Shown: positions 33,861-45,591, counted from the stretch's first letter. The stretch is 64,000 bases of DNA from Phragmites australis (GCF_958298935.1 NC_084927.1:15714001-15778000), one strand, 5' to 3'. The notes: generated by a model from the sequence alone, not told the origin. Numbers and translations are program-made.

Positions 33861-36050
33861 CCGTGAGCTAAGCGTAGTGGGTGACCACCATGAATCGAGC
33901 GAGCGCCGGATGTCCGAGGATGGCGTTGTAGGGGAGGGGGAGTTCCACGACATCGAAGATAACGTTCTTCGTCCGGAAGTTGTCCTGGCTCCCGAATGTC
34001 ATGGGCAGCTCGACCTGCCCGTGGGGCAGGGAGTGCCCGGGTGTCACCCCGTAGAAGGGGAGCGACGGCTTTAGGCTCCTGGAAGGCACATGCAGCTTCT
34101 CGAAGGCTTCCCGGGAAAGGAGGTTTAGGCCTGCACCCCCGTCGACTAGCACTCTACTAGCCTTTATGTTGCAAATGGTGGGGGACACTACCTAGGGTAG
34201 TCGCCCCATGCCTGCAGTACTTGCGGGGTGGTCGGCCAGGCTGAACGTGATCGGGGAGTCCGACTACTTCAGGAGCCTTGCGGACTCCGTGCCTCCGTCG
34301 ATGAAAGCAATGGTGTGCTCAGGCTCCTGAAAGCCGAGCTCTTGGTAGTCGGGGGTGGCTCTGTCGTCGCCGCCCCTGCGGGGCTTTTCGCGGTCCCTCT
34401 GGTGCCGCTCGATGAGACCTTTGACCGTGCAGCACTCCGTGAGGTCATGCCACTCGGTCTGGTGGATCTGGCACCACTTCCCCGGTTCGGGCCTCGCAGG
34501 AGCGAGGGCCCTTACGGGAGCGGGAGCCCGCGGAGGGGCTAGAGCCCTTGCGGGCACAGGCCTTCTGTCGGTGGCCGCCTGGCGCGCTGGCCGGCGGTCA
34601 TGCTCCTGGGCTAGCCCATGGGCGGGGCCCTGAGCTGGCACGACAGGGACAGCCTCACACCTCCTTCTCTTTCTCTTTTCCGCCTGTCAGAGCGGGAAGG
34701 ACCTGGCTGATCGGCGGTGGGCTGCTCAGGGCGCGGAACATGCCACACCCGAGCTTCCTCTGCCTTAGCGCACTTGTCAGCCAACGCGAAGAGTTCCGCG
34801 GTGGTCTCGACTTCATGTGTGCCCAGCTTTTGGAGCATCCGCTAATCGCGGACACCCTGCCAGAACGCGATAATGATGGCGTGGGGGGTTATCCGCGCGA
34901 TGGTGTTGTGGACCTGGCTGAAGCGTTGTATGAAGCACCACAGTGTCTCCCCCTCCTACTGTTTGACGGCGTGGAGGTCGCACTCCAGGCCGGGGCGTGT
35001 GAACGTGCCCTGAAAGTTAGCCACAAACTGGTGGCAGAGGTCATCCGAAGAGCCGATGGATCCTGGGGGTAAGTTCATAAGCCATGAACGGGCAGAGCCC
35101 CTCAAGGCTACATGGAAATAATTGGCCATCACCTTCTCACTGCCGCCAGTCACTTGGACAGTGGTGGTGTAGATTTGGAGGAACTCGACGGGCTCGGTAG
35201 ACCCATCGTACTTCACCAGCAGTTCTGGCCGGAACTTGGTGGGCCAGTTGACCAGGCGAAGCTCGCTGGTAAAGGTGCGGCAGCCTGTGCCGTACCCTGT
35301 TTCGTGGGTAGCACCCTTGGGCGGTGAACGCCGGCGAGCCGGGGAACCTCGGCGGTCATGGGCCGGCAAGGAGGAGGCCTGGTCCTCAGCTTCGGCCTCA
35401 TGCCGGGACTCCCGCTGGCGCTCAAGGGTGACGTGTGCATCTTTGATGGCCCTCCGCTCGTTGAGATGCAATCAGAGGTCCTAAGCTCCGGTAGTGGCCA
35501 GGGGGGCGACACTCCGCTTGGAGGCCCCCCGGTCGGTTCGGCCACTAACCGAGGACAGACCGGCCTTGGTCGCACTGCGCTGGGAGGTAGCCCGGGAGCT
35601 TTCGCCAACACCTAACGGTGAGCCGTGCCCACTAGAGCGGCCACCTCCTGGAGCCAACGGCCTTCTGGGGTTTCCCCCGCCATCTGGACAGGCGGATTCC
35701 TGAGGAGCGCTTGCGCCACAAGGAGCGCGCTCCCGGGACTGGCATCACCGAAGGCGAGCCTGTGCCGTAGCGGCGCCCAGTGCTGCCCAAAATTGGACTT
35801 CGCGACAGGAGTCTCTACCACTTGCTGAGGGTTAGATGGTGCACTTACAGCGGCGGCGGCCCTGCTGGGCCCAGCGCCATGGTCCCCGTGGGAGGGGAGC
35901 GCCGCACGGGCGGATTGTGTCTGCTGTTGAGGAGCAGCAGCGGCTGGGGCCTCCTATGCGAGGGGCTCCATTTCCTTACTGGAGCCAAAGCCGGTGCATC
36001 GGAGACGATGACCACCTGCCATTTTTTCTGCAGGAAAACAAAAACAAATT
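33861..36050 (-). pseudogene. Gypsy gag and protease
   Basis: 33868-34188 is an aspartic-protease-like domain (ASRVLVDGGAGLNLL, with DGG where DSG/DTG is usual). 34264-34640 has a charged linker with WCQIHQTEWHDLTECCTVK, a zinc-knuckle-like Cys/His cluster. 34956-35471 is retrotransposon gag (YDGSTEPVEFLQIYTTTVQV, SARSWLMNLPPGSIGSSDDL). The N-terminal part to about 36050 is proline/arginine-rich and frame-broken. Plus-strand ORFs here are shadows. Confidence 0.82.
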
Positions 36051-36062
36051 CATGGATGCAAC

Positions 36063-36082
36063 CCCCTACCTGGCGTGCCAGC
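36063..36082 (-). other. Gypsy primer-binding region
   Basis: Directly after the 5' LTR end (CTCCGACA) the minus strand reads GCTGGCACGCCAGGTAGGGG, where grass Tat elements carry their PBS. The priming tRNA was not determined. Confidence 0.5.
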
Positions 36083-37476
36083 TGTCGGAGGGTGAACTCC
36101 TCAAGCAGGGATCTGGAGGGACCCCCTTTGAGATTTGGCCGGGGGGATGATTCTGAATCTGTTTTGCGGGAGAAATAAATGGGTGTAAATGCAATGGTAG
36201 GTGGAATGGAACGATCGAATGCAGAATGCAGTAAATGCACTGGGGGTTTTAGACAGGTTCGGGCCGCACTGAGCGTAATACCCTACTCCTGTGTGGATGC
36301 TATAAATGCACTGAGAATGTCTCTCAGGGATGTTGCTGGTTACAAGAATGTTTGTCTATCCTAGAGCTTCGGGCTCCTTGCACTTCGGTGGTCTCAGCTT
36401 CTGTGCTTGTATGGGAGTGTTCTTCCTTGGCTCTGAGTGTTCAAATCCAGTGTCTTCGATGCATCTGGATTCGGCCTCTTCGATCCTTACTCTCCATGCA
36501 GACCGGCTCTCCTTAAATACTTGCTAGTGATAGCATGCCCAGAAAGAGAGGGCACGAGTTCCAAGGCGCCATAAATGGAAAAGCAACCATCATGGGCTGC
36601 TGCGCGAAGTGACGGCGGGGTTGAAAACGTGCCCCCGCCCAGTCTCGATCGTCATGATGGTGTTCTGCAACGGGCGCCAGGAAGAGGGCCCACCGGGCAA
36701 CCACCGAGCAGCCCGGCGTGCCCGTTCGGTCTTGTACGCCTGACGCAGCAGGGCGGCAGGCGAGGTGCCTCGGGCCTCGTGATGTTATCCCGAGGCACGC
36801 TGGATGACGCGGGATGGGACCCGTGCATTAAATATCCCCACGCCTCTCTGCCAAGCTGTGGCAGGGGCTGACACCGAGCGTGGCAGGAGCAGTTGGCAGT
36901 GACAGGCCATGCACCCTCTTAAATGCGGCATCGAGCCTGTTATTGGTTGACACCTCACCGCTGAGCCTCTGTGGGAGCCACTCGCGAAGGACTTCTTAGG
37001 CCGTCGGGCAACCGAGTGCTCGAGGGTCACTGTTCACGACCCCGAGTACTCACTCCCGGATATGCCCTCTCTTAGCCCTCGGGGGACCGAGTGCTCAGGG
37101 GCCATTGCTCGCGACCCCGAGCACTCTCTCCCGGAACTGATTTCCTTTGGATCTTCGGGGTACTCGGGTGCTCGGAGGCCGCTGCCCGCAGCCCCGAGCA
37201 CCCCCTTCCCGGTACTCGGTTCTTCTAGTCGTCGAGGGACTCAAGTGCTCGGGGCCACTGCTCGCAGCCCCGAGCACTCTCTTCCCGGCACTTGGTCTTC
37301 TCGAGTCATCGGGGAACTTGGGTACCCGGGAGCCACTATTCATGATTCCGAGCACCCTCTCTCGGGACTTAGTCTTTTCGCGCGTCGGGGAGATGATCCC
37401 CGTGGGAGGTCACCACATGGCAACCTGCTGATCTGGCCTCGGGACTCGGGGACCCCTAGTTCCTGTGTCGCCGACA
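36083..37476 (-). repeat. Gypsy LTR, right copy (5' LTR)
   Basis: 1,394 bp, same termini and internal CTCGGGG/CCCCGAG tandem units (about 37010-37380) as the left copy. It is followed by CTATG at 37477-37481, the target duplication. Confidence 0.92.
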
Positions 37477-38564
37477 CTATGTATTCTTGAGGTGTATTTC
37501 CCACCATCATTTTTTGATATCATGGTACATCTCATTGCTCACCTCGTGAAGGAGATACACTACCTTGGCCCCGTGTTCTTGCATCACATGTTTCCATACG
37601 AGAGATATATGGGCATTCTCAAGTCGTACATAAGGAATCGAGCATTTCCTGAGGGATGCATCGTGTAGGGTTACGCGACAGAGGAGGCATTGGAGTAGTC
37701 TGTTAATTACATTGATCCAAATAACCCAATTGGCGTGCCTAAGTCTCGCCATGAAGGGAGGCTCGCAGGTGTGGGAGTTCTGGGGAAGATGGCAATAACT
37801 CCTGATCCGAAGGCTTACGACCAAGCTCATTTCCTCGTGCTGCAATAAATGAGTGAAGTGTGTCGATGAGCACAAGCAGATGCTTCTTGAAGAGAATCCA
37901 GGGCAGACTGAAGCTTGGGTTGCGAGGCAACATATGCGGAGGTTTACGACTTGGTTCCGAGATCGAATAAGACAATCAAGTACTTCTACAAGTGTTCTGA
38001 TAAAAAAACTGGTATCGGGCCCTATATACACAATTATGACATATCAACGGTACGATATAAATGGATACACATTTTACACGGTTTCCCAGGATGAGAAGAG
38101 TAGATACCAGAATAGTGGTGTCCGTATAGAAGCTTATGACAACGACATGCAGAGGGGCACACTACGATCAAATAGAGGAGATCTGGGAGCTGAACTACTT
38201 AGGATTCATGGTAGCCCTATTTCGGTGCCGTTGGGTACGTAGGGCAAATGACGTCACTAATGAAAAGTATGGGTTCACTAGCGTCGATTTTAAACATGTC
38301 GGATACTAGTCTGAACCCTTCGTACTCGTTAAAGATGTTTGTCAAGTTTTTTATGTGACTGACACAACAAAGAAGAAACGCTATGTGGTTCTCAATGGGA
38401 GAAGACGCATCATTGGAGTTGCAAACATTGTTGATGAGGGGTTCAATTAATTAAATAAAATTCCCCCTTTTGCTACTGCAGTCGTGCCACACCTTTCACC
38501 GATCGAGGAAACTCCATACATCCGCACCGACCATAACGAAGGGATCCATGTTAAGAAAGCATGA
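37477..38564 (+). pseudogene. CACTA-2 TNP2-type transposase, C-terminal part (copy B)
   Basis: Resumes the TNP2 gene after the Gypsy insertion: DUF4218 (SFFDIMVHLIAHLVKEI), HEGRLAGVGVLGKM, then the DUF4216-like block (LFRCRW, YVVLNGRRRIIGVANIVDEG). It ends RTDHNEGIHVKKA with TGA at 38562-38564. The equivalent end of CACTA-1 reads HNEGPIIKTK. Stops at several points, including TAG shared with copy A. Confidence 0.88.
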
Positions 38565-38584
38565 AAACGACGAATTTAAATTTT

Positions 38585-38800
38585 AGTGTGAAATTTGTAA
38601 TATTAATGACAGATTTGTAATATTAATGTCAAATTTGTAATATTAATGGCAAATTTGTAATATTAATGGCAAATTTGGCTTTTAAGTTATTTGAATTGTT
38701 AATGTTAATGTCAAAATTGAATTTTAAGTTTCAAGTTATTTGAATTTGTAATATTAATGTCAAATTTGAATTTTTAATATTAATGTCACATTTGATTTTT
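38585..38800. repeat. AT-rich short tandem repeat
   Basis: Repeats of ~20-22 bp built on AATTTGTAATATTAATGNCA, five or more copies. It lies between the TNP2 stop and the internal array, the same position as the AT-rich block 5900-6310 in CACTA-1. Confidence 0.8.
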
Positions 38801-38809
38801 TACTTAGAA

Positions 38810-39030
38810 TAGGTGACAGGTGATATTAATAACCCGTCACCTATCACTAATATGTACAGGTCGAGTCGAAGTAAAAGGTGACGGGTGATATTAATAACCC
38901 GTCACCTTTTACTTGCAATAAGTGACGGGTGACCTTTTACTTGATATTAATCACCTGTCACCTATGACTTATATGTACAAGCCGGGTCGAAGTAAAAGGT
39001 GACGGGTAATATTATCACCAGTCACCTATG
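38810..39030. repeat. Internal subterminal-like repeat array of CACTA-2
   Basis: At least eight copies of AGGTGACGGGT or AACCCGTCACCTAT and variants in both orientations, the same unit as the terminal arrays. It stands directly upstream of a TATA box and the leader of gene 2, about 6.4 kb inside the right end. Confidence 0.87.
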
Positions 39031-39039
39031 ACTTGTTCG

Positions 39040-39046
39040 TATATAA
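39040..39046 (+). promoter_or_regulatory. TATA box of CACTA-2 gene 2
   Basis: TTCGTATATAACCCTAGC follows the internal array. The leader begins soon after and includes a CGTCGCCGTC-rich stretch (39115-39310) and a likely donor region near 39330. Confidence 0.6.
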
Positions 39047-39059
39047 CCCTAGCTAGTCC

Positions 39060-40117
39060 CCACGCGCAGTCTCATTTTGCCTAAGTCTTTTTACCTAGGC
39101 AAAGCTAGGGTTCGCCATCGCCGTCCACCCGTCGCCGTCACCCTCCACTAGTCACCATCGACCCGTCTCCCCGTCACCACCGTCGCGCCGTCGCCCTCCA
39201 CCCGCTGCCACGAGCTGTCATCGTCCACCCGTCACAGTCGCCCTTTACCAGTCGCCGTCGCCGTACACTCATCGTGCCGTCGCCCGTTGCCCCTCGCCCG
39301 TCGCCTAGTTTCATCACTTCAATGTGTGAGGAAATCTGTGTTTCTTTTGATAGAGCTCGCTCTCCCTTCAATGTTTGACTAGTTAATTAGATATATAAAA
39401 CATTAATTTGACAGTTCTTGCCATATCTAAGCCATCTTCACAAACTAAAATAGTGTCATCAGTATAATAATCTCCAAAACTAAAGTATACATGTGCACTG
39501 AATTAAGGAATATGCCAAAACAACCCTTACATTTAAAGAAGAGAAATGGGATGCTTGTTTTGCATCTTGGAAGAACATTGTCAGGACAAACCAATTTTAC
39601 CAAAGGAAGGACCAAGCATCAGCTGAACATTAATATTTTCCTGAACAGATCAATTCCATCGAATGTTCCAACACTCAAGGTCTGTTCAGTACCGGCCATC
39701 AGATAAAAACCTTTATCAGTTGATTTCTCTTTCTTATCAGTAATTGTTTGTTTTGATCCTCCAATACTACCAAAATCTGGGTTAAGTGATTGCATTCCTA
39801 AAACTGGCCCCTGTGGGAGAGGTCTTAGCTATCCAAATGCTCCAAACAAGTAGGTGATAGTTGAAGCTGACTACTCAGACAAAGTTTAGGATCATATTTT
39901 AAATGGCCAAAGCCTGTAACTGGTAGTTGTGAAGGAAAGTCAAAGGGGACTTTATGCTAAAATTGAATTTTTCTTCTTCACCACCTCTTCAGGATAAGAG
40001 CTGGTCTTAGGATGGTCTTAGGATACTAGCTACTTTCCCATATAACCACTTATGATAATCTCCACAGTTTCTTGAGAAACCAATGTAAATTTAGATATTA
40101 TTTTTATATTACATAAC
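39060..40117 (+). other. Leader and intron of CACTA-2 gene 2
   Basis: Low-complexity CCGTCGCC repeats (39115-39310), then about 800 bp of unremarkable AT-rich sequence with no recognisable coding region. The solo LTR interrupts the same intron at 40118. Confidence 0.45.
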
Positions 40118-41341
40118 TGTCGGTGACATGGGAACCGGGGGTCCTTGAGTCCCGAGGCCAGGACAGCAGAGTGTGACGTGGCGCCCTCCCTCGGCAATTA
40201 TCTCCTCGAGATTCGAGAAGACCAAGTTCCGGGAGAAGGTGCTCGGGGACATGAACAATGGTCCCCGAGTACCCGAGTTCCCCAAGGACCCGAGCAGACC
40301 AAGTTCTGGGAGAGGGTGCTCGGGGCTATGAACAGTGGTCCCCGAGTACCCGAGTTCCCCGAGGACCGAGAAAAGGCATATCCGGGAGAGAGTGCTCGGG
40401 GCTATGAACAGTAGTCACCGAGCACCCAGAGTTCCCCGAGGGCTTGAGAAGCCCCTTGCCAGTGGACCCCACAAGGGCTCAGTTGTGAGGTGTCAATTGG
40501 TGAGAGGCCCGATGCTACATTTAAGAGGGAGCATGACCTGTCACTTCCAACCAGTCCCCCCACGCCTGCTGTCAGTCCCTGTCACTGCCTGGCAGGGAGG
40601 CGTGGGGACATTCAATGAGGCGGGTCCTATCGTGCGTCATTCGCGCGCCTCGGGATATCGTCACTGGGCTCGAGGCATATCGCCTGCCGCTCTGCTGTGT
40701 CAGGCTCACTCTGACCTGGCGGGCACGCAGGGTTGCTCGGTGGCTGCCCAGTGGGCCCTCCCTGCTGCACCCGCTGAAAAGCGGGATGGTGACGACAGGA
40801 CTGGACGGGGGCGCATTTTCAACCCCCCCGTAACATCAAGCTGCAGCCCATGATGGTTGCTTTCCATTTATGGCACCTTGGGACTCGCGCCCTCCTTTCT
40901 CTGCACGCCAAGCCCCCCCCCCCCCCCGATGGTATAAAAGGTGGGGTGCGTCCCGCCGATAAGGACATGTTCTTCAGGACCAAGTCTTACGGGAGCTTCG
41001 CAGACAGAGAAGTCGAAGAATACCGAGACAAGCTAACGAAGAACAAGACACATGAAGCTCTAGACTTAGACAGAAATCCTTGTAACACAGAGATATCCTC
41101 AGAGAAGCTTCCTGGAGCATTTATAGCATACACACAGGAGTAGGGTATTATGTTCCATGCGTCCCGAACTTGTCTAAAATCCCCTGAGCATTTATTTCCT
41201 CTTGCATCCGATCATCCGTCCCGCCTGCATCTCATTTACTCCCATTTAATTCACATACCAGGTAGGTTCAGAATCATCCCCCCGGCCGAATCTCAAAGGG
41301 GGTCCCTCCGGATCCCCGCTTGTAGAGTTCATCCTCCGACA
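40118..41341 (+). repeat. Solo LTR of the Gypsy family, with ATAAC target duplication
   Basis: TGTCGGTGACATGG to CATCCTCCGACA. It is flanked by ATAAC at 40113-40117 and 41342-41346. Reverse-complement homology to the LTRs at 22990 and 36083, so the opposite orientation. It has the same GGTGCTCGGGG/CCCCGAGTACC repeats. TATAAAAG at 40933-40940 is the LTR promoter; a run of 15 or more C precedes it. No internal element sequence adjoins it. Confidence 0.93.
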
Positions 41342-41623
41342 ATAACATATTTACCATGTACTCTATATATCAAATATTAACTTATTTAGTTATCAAATAT
41401 TAACTAATAAATACATGGAAACTTTTATTTTAGGCACAAGTACAAAATTCTTAAATACATGGAAACTTTCATTCAACAGGTTGAGGATGTGTGGTTGCCT
41501 TCACACGTATCTATATTCTATAGTTTTGCTAAGTACTATTTTGTGCACTACCATCAGGATAGTTCGACTAGTAGATTTAAGAAAATCGTTAACCTTGATT
41601 CCTTTTCTTTCCTCTAAGAAACC

Positions 41624-44600
41624 ATGGGGAAGAAGAGGACTATCACCCCTAAGAAACCAAAAGCACAGAGGATGCTAGCACTAGAGGTCGTCCCGGCACA
41701 AGATGGGGCGGATAAGAACCAAAGCCCGCACCCGACGTCCTCCTCCGGCAGTAGCAAAAGCCAGTTTCACAGCCCGAGCCCTGACCTGTCACTGAATCGG
41801 GAGAGCCGATGTTGGGCAAGTGACGAAGAATACAATCCCACCGAAGAGGTATTGATATGAGCGAGTCAATACATTTTATACTTGTTGAATGGAGGAATAT
41901 TCTTTGTTTATGTCAACTCCCCTTTTTTCTCTCTAGATGGCAGCATCACAGTCTCCAAACCAGACAGCTAGTAGTGTTGCACGCACCCGAAAGATAAGGA
42001 CACAAACATAGTGGCCGACGGACAAGGTTATCGTCATAGGATTCGATGCTGATGGCCTGCCTACTGATGAAAAGGCAGTGAAAAGATTTCGGAGGGTCGC
42101 AAGGCTCATTGCTCGGGAGATGGTGCCGATAACGACTAAGTTCAATGACCTCAATGACGAAGCGAAGAGGGACTTGTTGAATAATGTCATCATGGAGTAT
42201 CTGGATTACCATGGAAACATGAGCGAGCATCAAAAGAACGCCGCGGTCAATGCAGCAATGAAAGCGATCGTGAAACTTCACCAAAGCTTTAAGAGCAAGC
42301 TTGTGAATTGGTACTTAGCAAAAGAGGTGGCACCCTACGAGAGCTAAAAACACTTGAAACCGGAAGATCGGGATGCTTTTGTGCAGATGAAGAACTCAGA
42401 GCAGTTCAAGAAGGAGAGTGAGAAGAAGAAGCAGCTTAGGGCTAAGAACAAGCATGACCACAGGACCGGCGTAGCAGGTTACGCTGGGAAAAGGGCGAAA
42501 TGGTAGGCAGAGGACGAGAAATTAGCCAGAGAAGGCCGCGAGAATCCTTGGAATCAATTCCCGGGACGATCGTGGTCATATTTGCATGCAAGGGGTGAGC
42601 TGTTTGATAGCGGGGAAATCACATTCAGAAACGGCGAAACCCAGGCAGTCGTAGAAAAAGTCAAAGAAAAGGCAGCTGAAGCCAGCCAAGGTTTTTTCAT
42701 CGGGGTCAGGGAAAGTGATGTTCTCACAGCGGCGCTGGGAAACCCGGAGCACCCAGGTCGAGTGCGAGGTGTATCAAGTTCCCAGGGCTGGAAATATGGC
42801 TTTCCCGAAGACATCAGGATGTACAAGAAGAGGAAGAGGTCGGATGCAGTGGATGTGGATGCATTGACACAGGACATCACCTAGAAAGTTTACTCAAGCA
42901 TCATGGGGCAGGTTGCCGCAAAGGGAATAGAGATTTCCATGCCACAGGATTTTAGCCGTGGAGCTGTAGGGAAGAGTAGCTGCGCCTCCAGGGAGGTCGA
43001 GCAACAAGTAGCTGCTACCGAGACTGAGCCAGATACAATTGACATGCTAGAAGGGCCCACGTCCTCCAGCCTTGTAATCAGGCCTAGCGGATATCACATC
43101 AAGGTTGCAAGGGGCCAGGTGCTTCCAAGCGTCCGTATCTTACATACAGTCCCGATATATACATGCTATGCCGTGGTTACGGTGGATATGGTACATAGCA
43201 ATGCCACTGATCACGTGTTGGAGGTCCCCCCCCCCCAATGAGGAAGTCACAACTCTCGGTGAAGCTCTTCATCAAAGGATCCAGTGGAAGAGAGGCGACA
43301 TCATGGTCTCCAGTGCATCGCAGTATGGACGAGCTCCAAATGAACCATCACCGTGCCAGTCACCTCCTGAGAAGCCGGATCCACCGCATTCTCCTCCGCA
43401 TCCGATAGCCTCGCTTCCAGACCCAATACCGTCTCCCCTAGAGAGCCCAAAAAAGAAGAAGGAAAAGGAGGTCGAGAAGAAAGACTCTAAGAAGCCCCTG
43501 CCAGAGATATCGAAGGCCATTGTACCGGCGAAGTCAAAGTCCATTGTACCGATGAAGAAGTCCACCGACATTGCACCAGTGTGGACTCAGGCCAACACGA
43601 AATTCAAATATGGGAAACCCTTGATGATGGTAGATTAGCTAGCAAGGGCAGAAAAAGCATGTATGAACCTGCATAATTATTACGTACAGGCTTGTAAAGA
43701 CAGCAATGATCAATCCATAGTCGTACAATACAAACGACGACACTTCTTAAGTGATCAAGACGGCTACTTCATTTTTGGTTTCAGTGACTTATACGACCTC
43801 TTCAACCTTAATGGCCTGGATGTATCGTTATTACGGGTCTTCACATTATAAGTCCCTTGATACTGGATATTCATTAATTAATACCATTAAGACTTGAATC
43901 TAACTGTGTCCTTATCTGTAGACACTTGATGAAAGAAATAAGGAAGAAGAAGGATCCCGTCATATTTCTTGACCCTGAGGCCATTAAAATATCGGTCATC
44001 CAACTTTACCCCGACTACGTTGCGAATCATGTGGCCAGAGCAATGCAACAATACTCAAAAGTGAAGTACCCGATGGGCGCCCACAACACCAATGGCCATT
44101 GGATCTTACTTAACATTTCCCTTGAGTGGGACTTGGTGTTATACGTCGACTCGTCAAGACCAACATCTGCAAAAGCTAAACTTAGATCACGTGATTACAG
44201 CGTTGTAAAACAACTCCTTGACACGTAAGTTCTACCTATCTTAATTCACATATTAAACTTTTCTAATATTCAAAGGCTCCATAATCGATCCCTCTTTATG
44301 CAGGGCTTTCGACAAGTACCTTCGAGCACAACCTGACTACGACGCAAAAGCCGGTCGTAGGCTGACACACAAGACCGGGTACGTGGTAAGTGCTACCAAA
44401 CAAAATAACAAATATTCTTTGTTGCAATTTTTTTTGTCTTTTCATCCAACAGTAAAGTTTCTTTTCAACAGTACCATCAACAACCACTGGGCAACACCTG
44501 TGAATTATATGTTGCATGGAACATGCTCCTCACGCTCCGAGCAAAGAATATCAAATCCCCCCGATATAAGTTCAATACAAGATTATTCATAACTAATTTC

Positions 44601-44781
44601 GGTAATTAGTTTAATTCCATGATAACATGACATTGGTTACGCATTAAATTATGCAGCAATAAAAGTGTATTTTCTTGACGCCGGTGCACTCCCGGATATT
44701 CGACGACGAATCGCTGAGTTGATGGTGTTTGACGTTATCAACCCACAAGGCGAGTTCCACTACAGAAACCTTAAGTTGTGA
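41624..44781 (+). pseudogene. CACTA-2 gene 2: Ptta/En-Spm protein with Ulp1-like protease
   Basis: Starts MGKKRTITPKKPKAQRM (41624-41860). After an intron, 41938-42880 carries the plant transposase (PF03004-type) region (VARLIAREMVPITTKFNDL, GVAGYAGKRAKW, GWKYGFPEDI), broken by TAG, TAA and TAG stops. 42903-43638 has a DUF8039-like stretch (YHIKVARGQVLPSVRI, LGEALHQRIQWKRGDIM) and a Pro/Lys-rich linker, with a shift at a C-run near 43228. 43663-43851 ends LLRVFTL. 43926-44228 begins the Ulp1-like domain (NGHWILLNI, YVDSSRP). An intron (about 44387-44473) precedes YHQQPLGNTCELYVAW, so His, Asp, Gln and Cys are kept. It ends GEFHYRNLKL, TGA 44779-44781. Confidence 0.83.
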
Positions 44782-45004
44782 AGTCTTAAGTAATTATGAG
44801 TTGATCGGAACTTTGTAACGTTTGTGATTCTATAATAAATACATTTGAACTTTGTATGCAATTCTGTGATGAAGTGAGTACTTCTACAAATGTGTTTATC
44901 GATATGTATTTGGATGTGTTGCTATTGTTTGCAGGGAGAAGACGGTTGCCAAATCCTGGCTACGTTCCAGGCTGCAGCCAAGAAATAGCTCATTCGTACC
45001 GAGC
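44782..45004 (+). other. 3' region of CACTA-2 gene 2
   Basis: After the stop, TTGTTTGCAG at about 44927-44937 could join a 3' UTR exon (GGGAGAAGACGGTTGCC onward). Otherwise AT-rich and non-coding. Confidence 0.35.
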
Positions 45005-45479
45005 AAGAGAAACATAAGTGACGGGTAAAATATCTACCCGTCACTTATTTTCTTTATAAGTGATGGGTAACTAGGTTACTTATCACTTATGTCCTTCTCC
45101 CAGTACATGGGTGAAAGCTATAAGTGATGGGTAACATAACTACCCGTCACTTATAAAGAATATAAGTGACGGGTGTAGAAGTCACCCGTCACCTATAAAT
45201 AATCTATAGGTGACGGTTAACCTAGTTACCCGTCACTTATTATACATATAAGTGACGGGTGAAGAGCTCACCCGTCACCTATAATTTTCTCCCTGGAACA
45301 TGGGAGGCGATCATAGGTGACGGGTAACAGTTATTACCCATCACCTTTGTTCATCGTTGGTGATGAATACAAAACCGCAATCAATAACTAGTCATCAGTG
45401 ATACGTTCGGGGTGACGGTACAATACCCATCACCCATAAATATTATCATCCGTCACCCATATCCCCTTTTCACGTAGTG
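45005..45479 (+). repeat. CACTA-2 3' subterminal repeats and TIR
   Basis: Twelve or so ACCCGTCACTTAT/ATAAGTGACGGGT units in alternating orientation, ending TTTTCACGTAGTG at 45467-45479. Confidence 0.92.
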
Positions 45480-45577
45480 AAAGTCATGGAGCCTTTTGGC
45501 CCCTTTTGTTCTTCACTACTTGACCTGACATTCTTGCTCTTACGCTTCCTACTAGAAGCAGAAGGGGGTCCCTGCTG
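45480..45577 (-). CDS. B3-gene linker exon, copy 2, proximal half
   Basis: Reads QQGPPSASSRKRKSKNV, then SSSEEQKGPKGSMT, into the CACTA-2 insertion. The parallel exon at 59194-59391 reads QHEAPSASIQKCNSKN. The upstream intron is reduced to about 15-20 bp (45578-45591), too short to be spliced. Confidence 0.72.
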
Positions 45578-45591
45578 ATTTCAGTATTTAC

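Larger units (their letters stand above)
22990..37476 (-). mobile_element. Tat-lineage Gypsy retrotransposon, rearranged
   Basis: LTRs are 22990-24385 and 36083-37476, both TGTCGG...CCGACA. gag-pol reads on the minus strand from about 36050 to 30144, so the right LTR is the 5' LTR. A plus-strand antisense gene (25200-28540) lies between pol and the left LTR, a known trait of Tat elements (Grande, RIRE2 relatives). The interior next to the left LTR is replaced by 814 bp of CACTA-2 TNP2 sequence, and no polypurine tract borders the LTR there. Hand comparison of the first 200 bp of the LTRs shows about 8 differences. Not autonomous. Confidence 0.9.
19994..45479 (+). mobile_element. CACTA-2: complete CACTA element with nested insertions
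   Basis: Begins CACTACGTGAAAA at 19994 and ends TTTTCACGTAGTG at 45479, a perfect 13-bp TIR. Flanks are GAA (19991-19993) and AAA (45480-45482), a 3-bp target duplication with one change. The paralogous exon at 59288-59310 shows the unoccupied form (TTCAAAGAAGTCATG). Total length is 25,486 bp; subtracting the Gypsy insertion (14,487 bp) and solo LTR (1,224 bp) with one target copy each leaves about 9.8 kb, normal for a two-gene CACTA element. Both genes are on the plus strand; TNP2 is dead, gene 2 is partly open. Confidence 0.93.

Noticed and set aside
30692..36178. Many plus-strand ORFs of 60-170 codons
   Set aside because: They are antisense shadows of the minus-strand Gypsy gag-pol, whose domains are clear.
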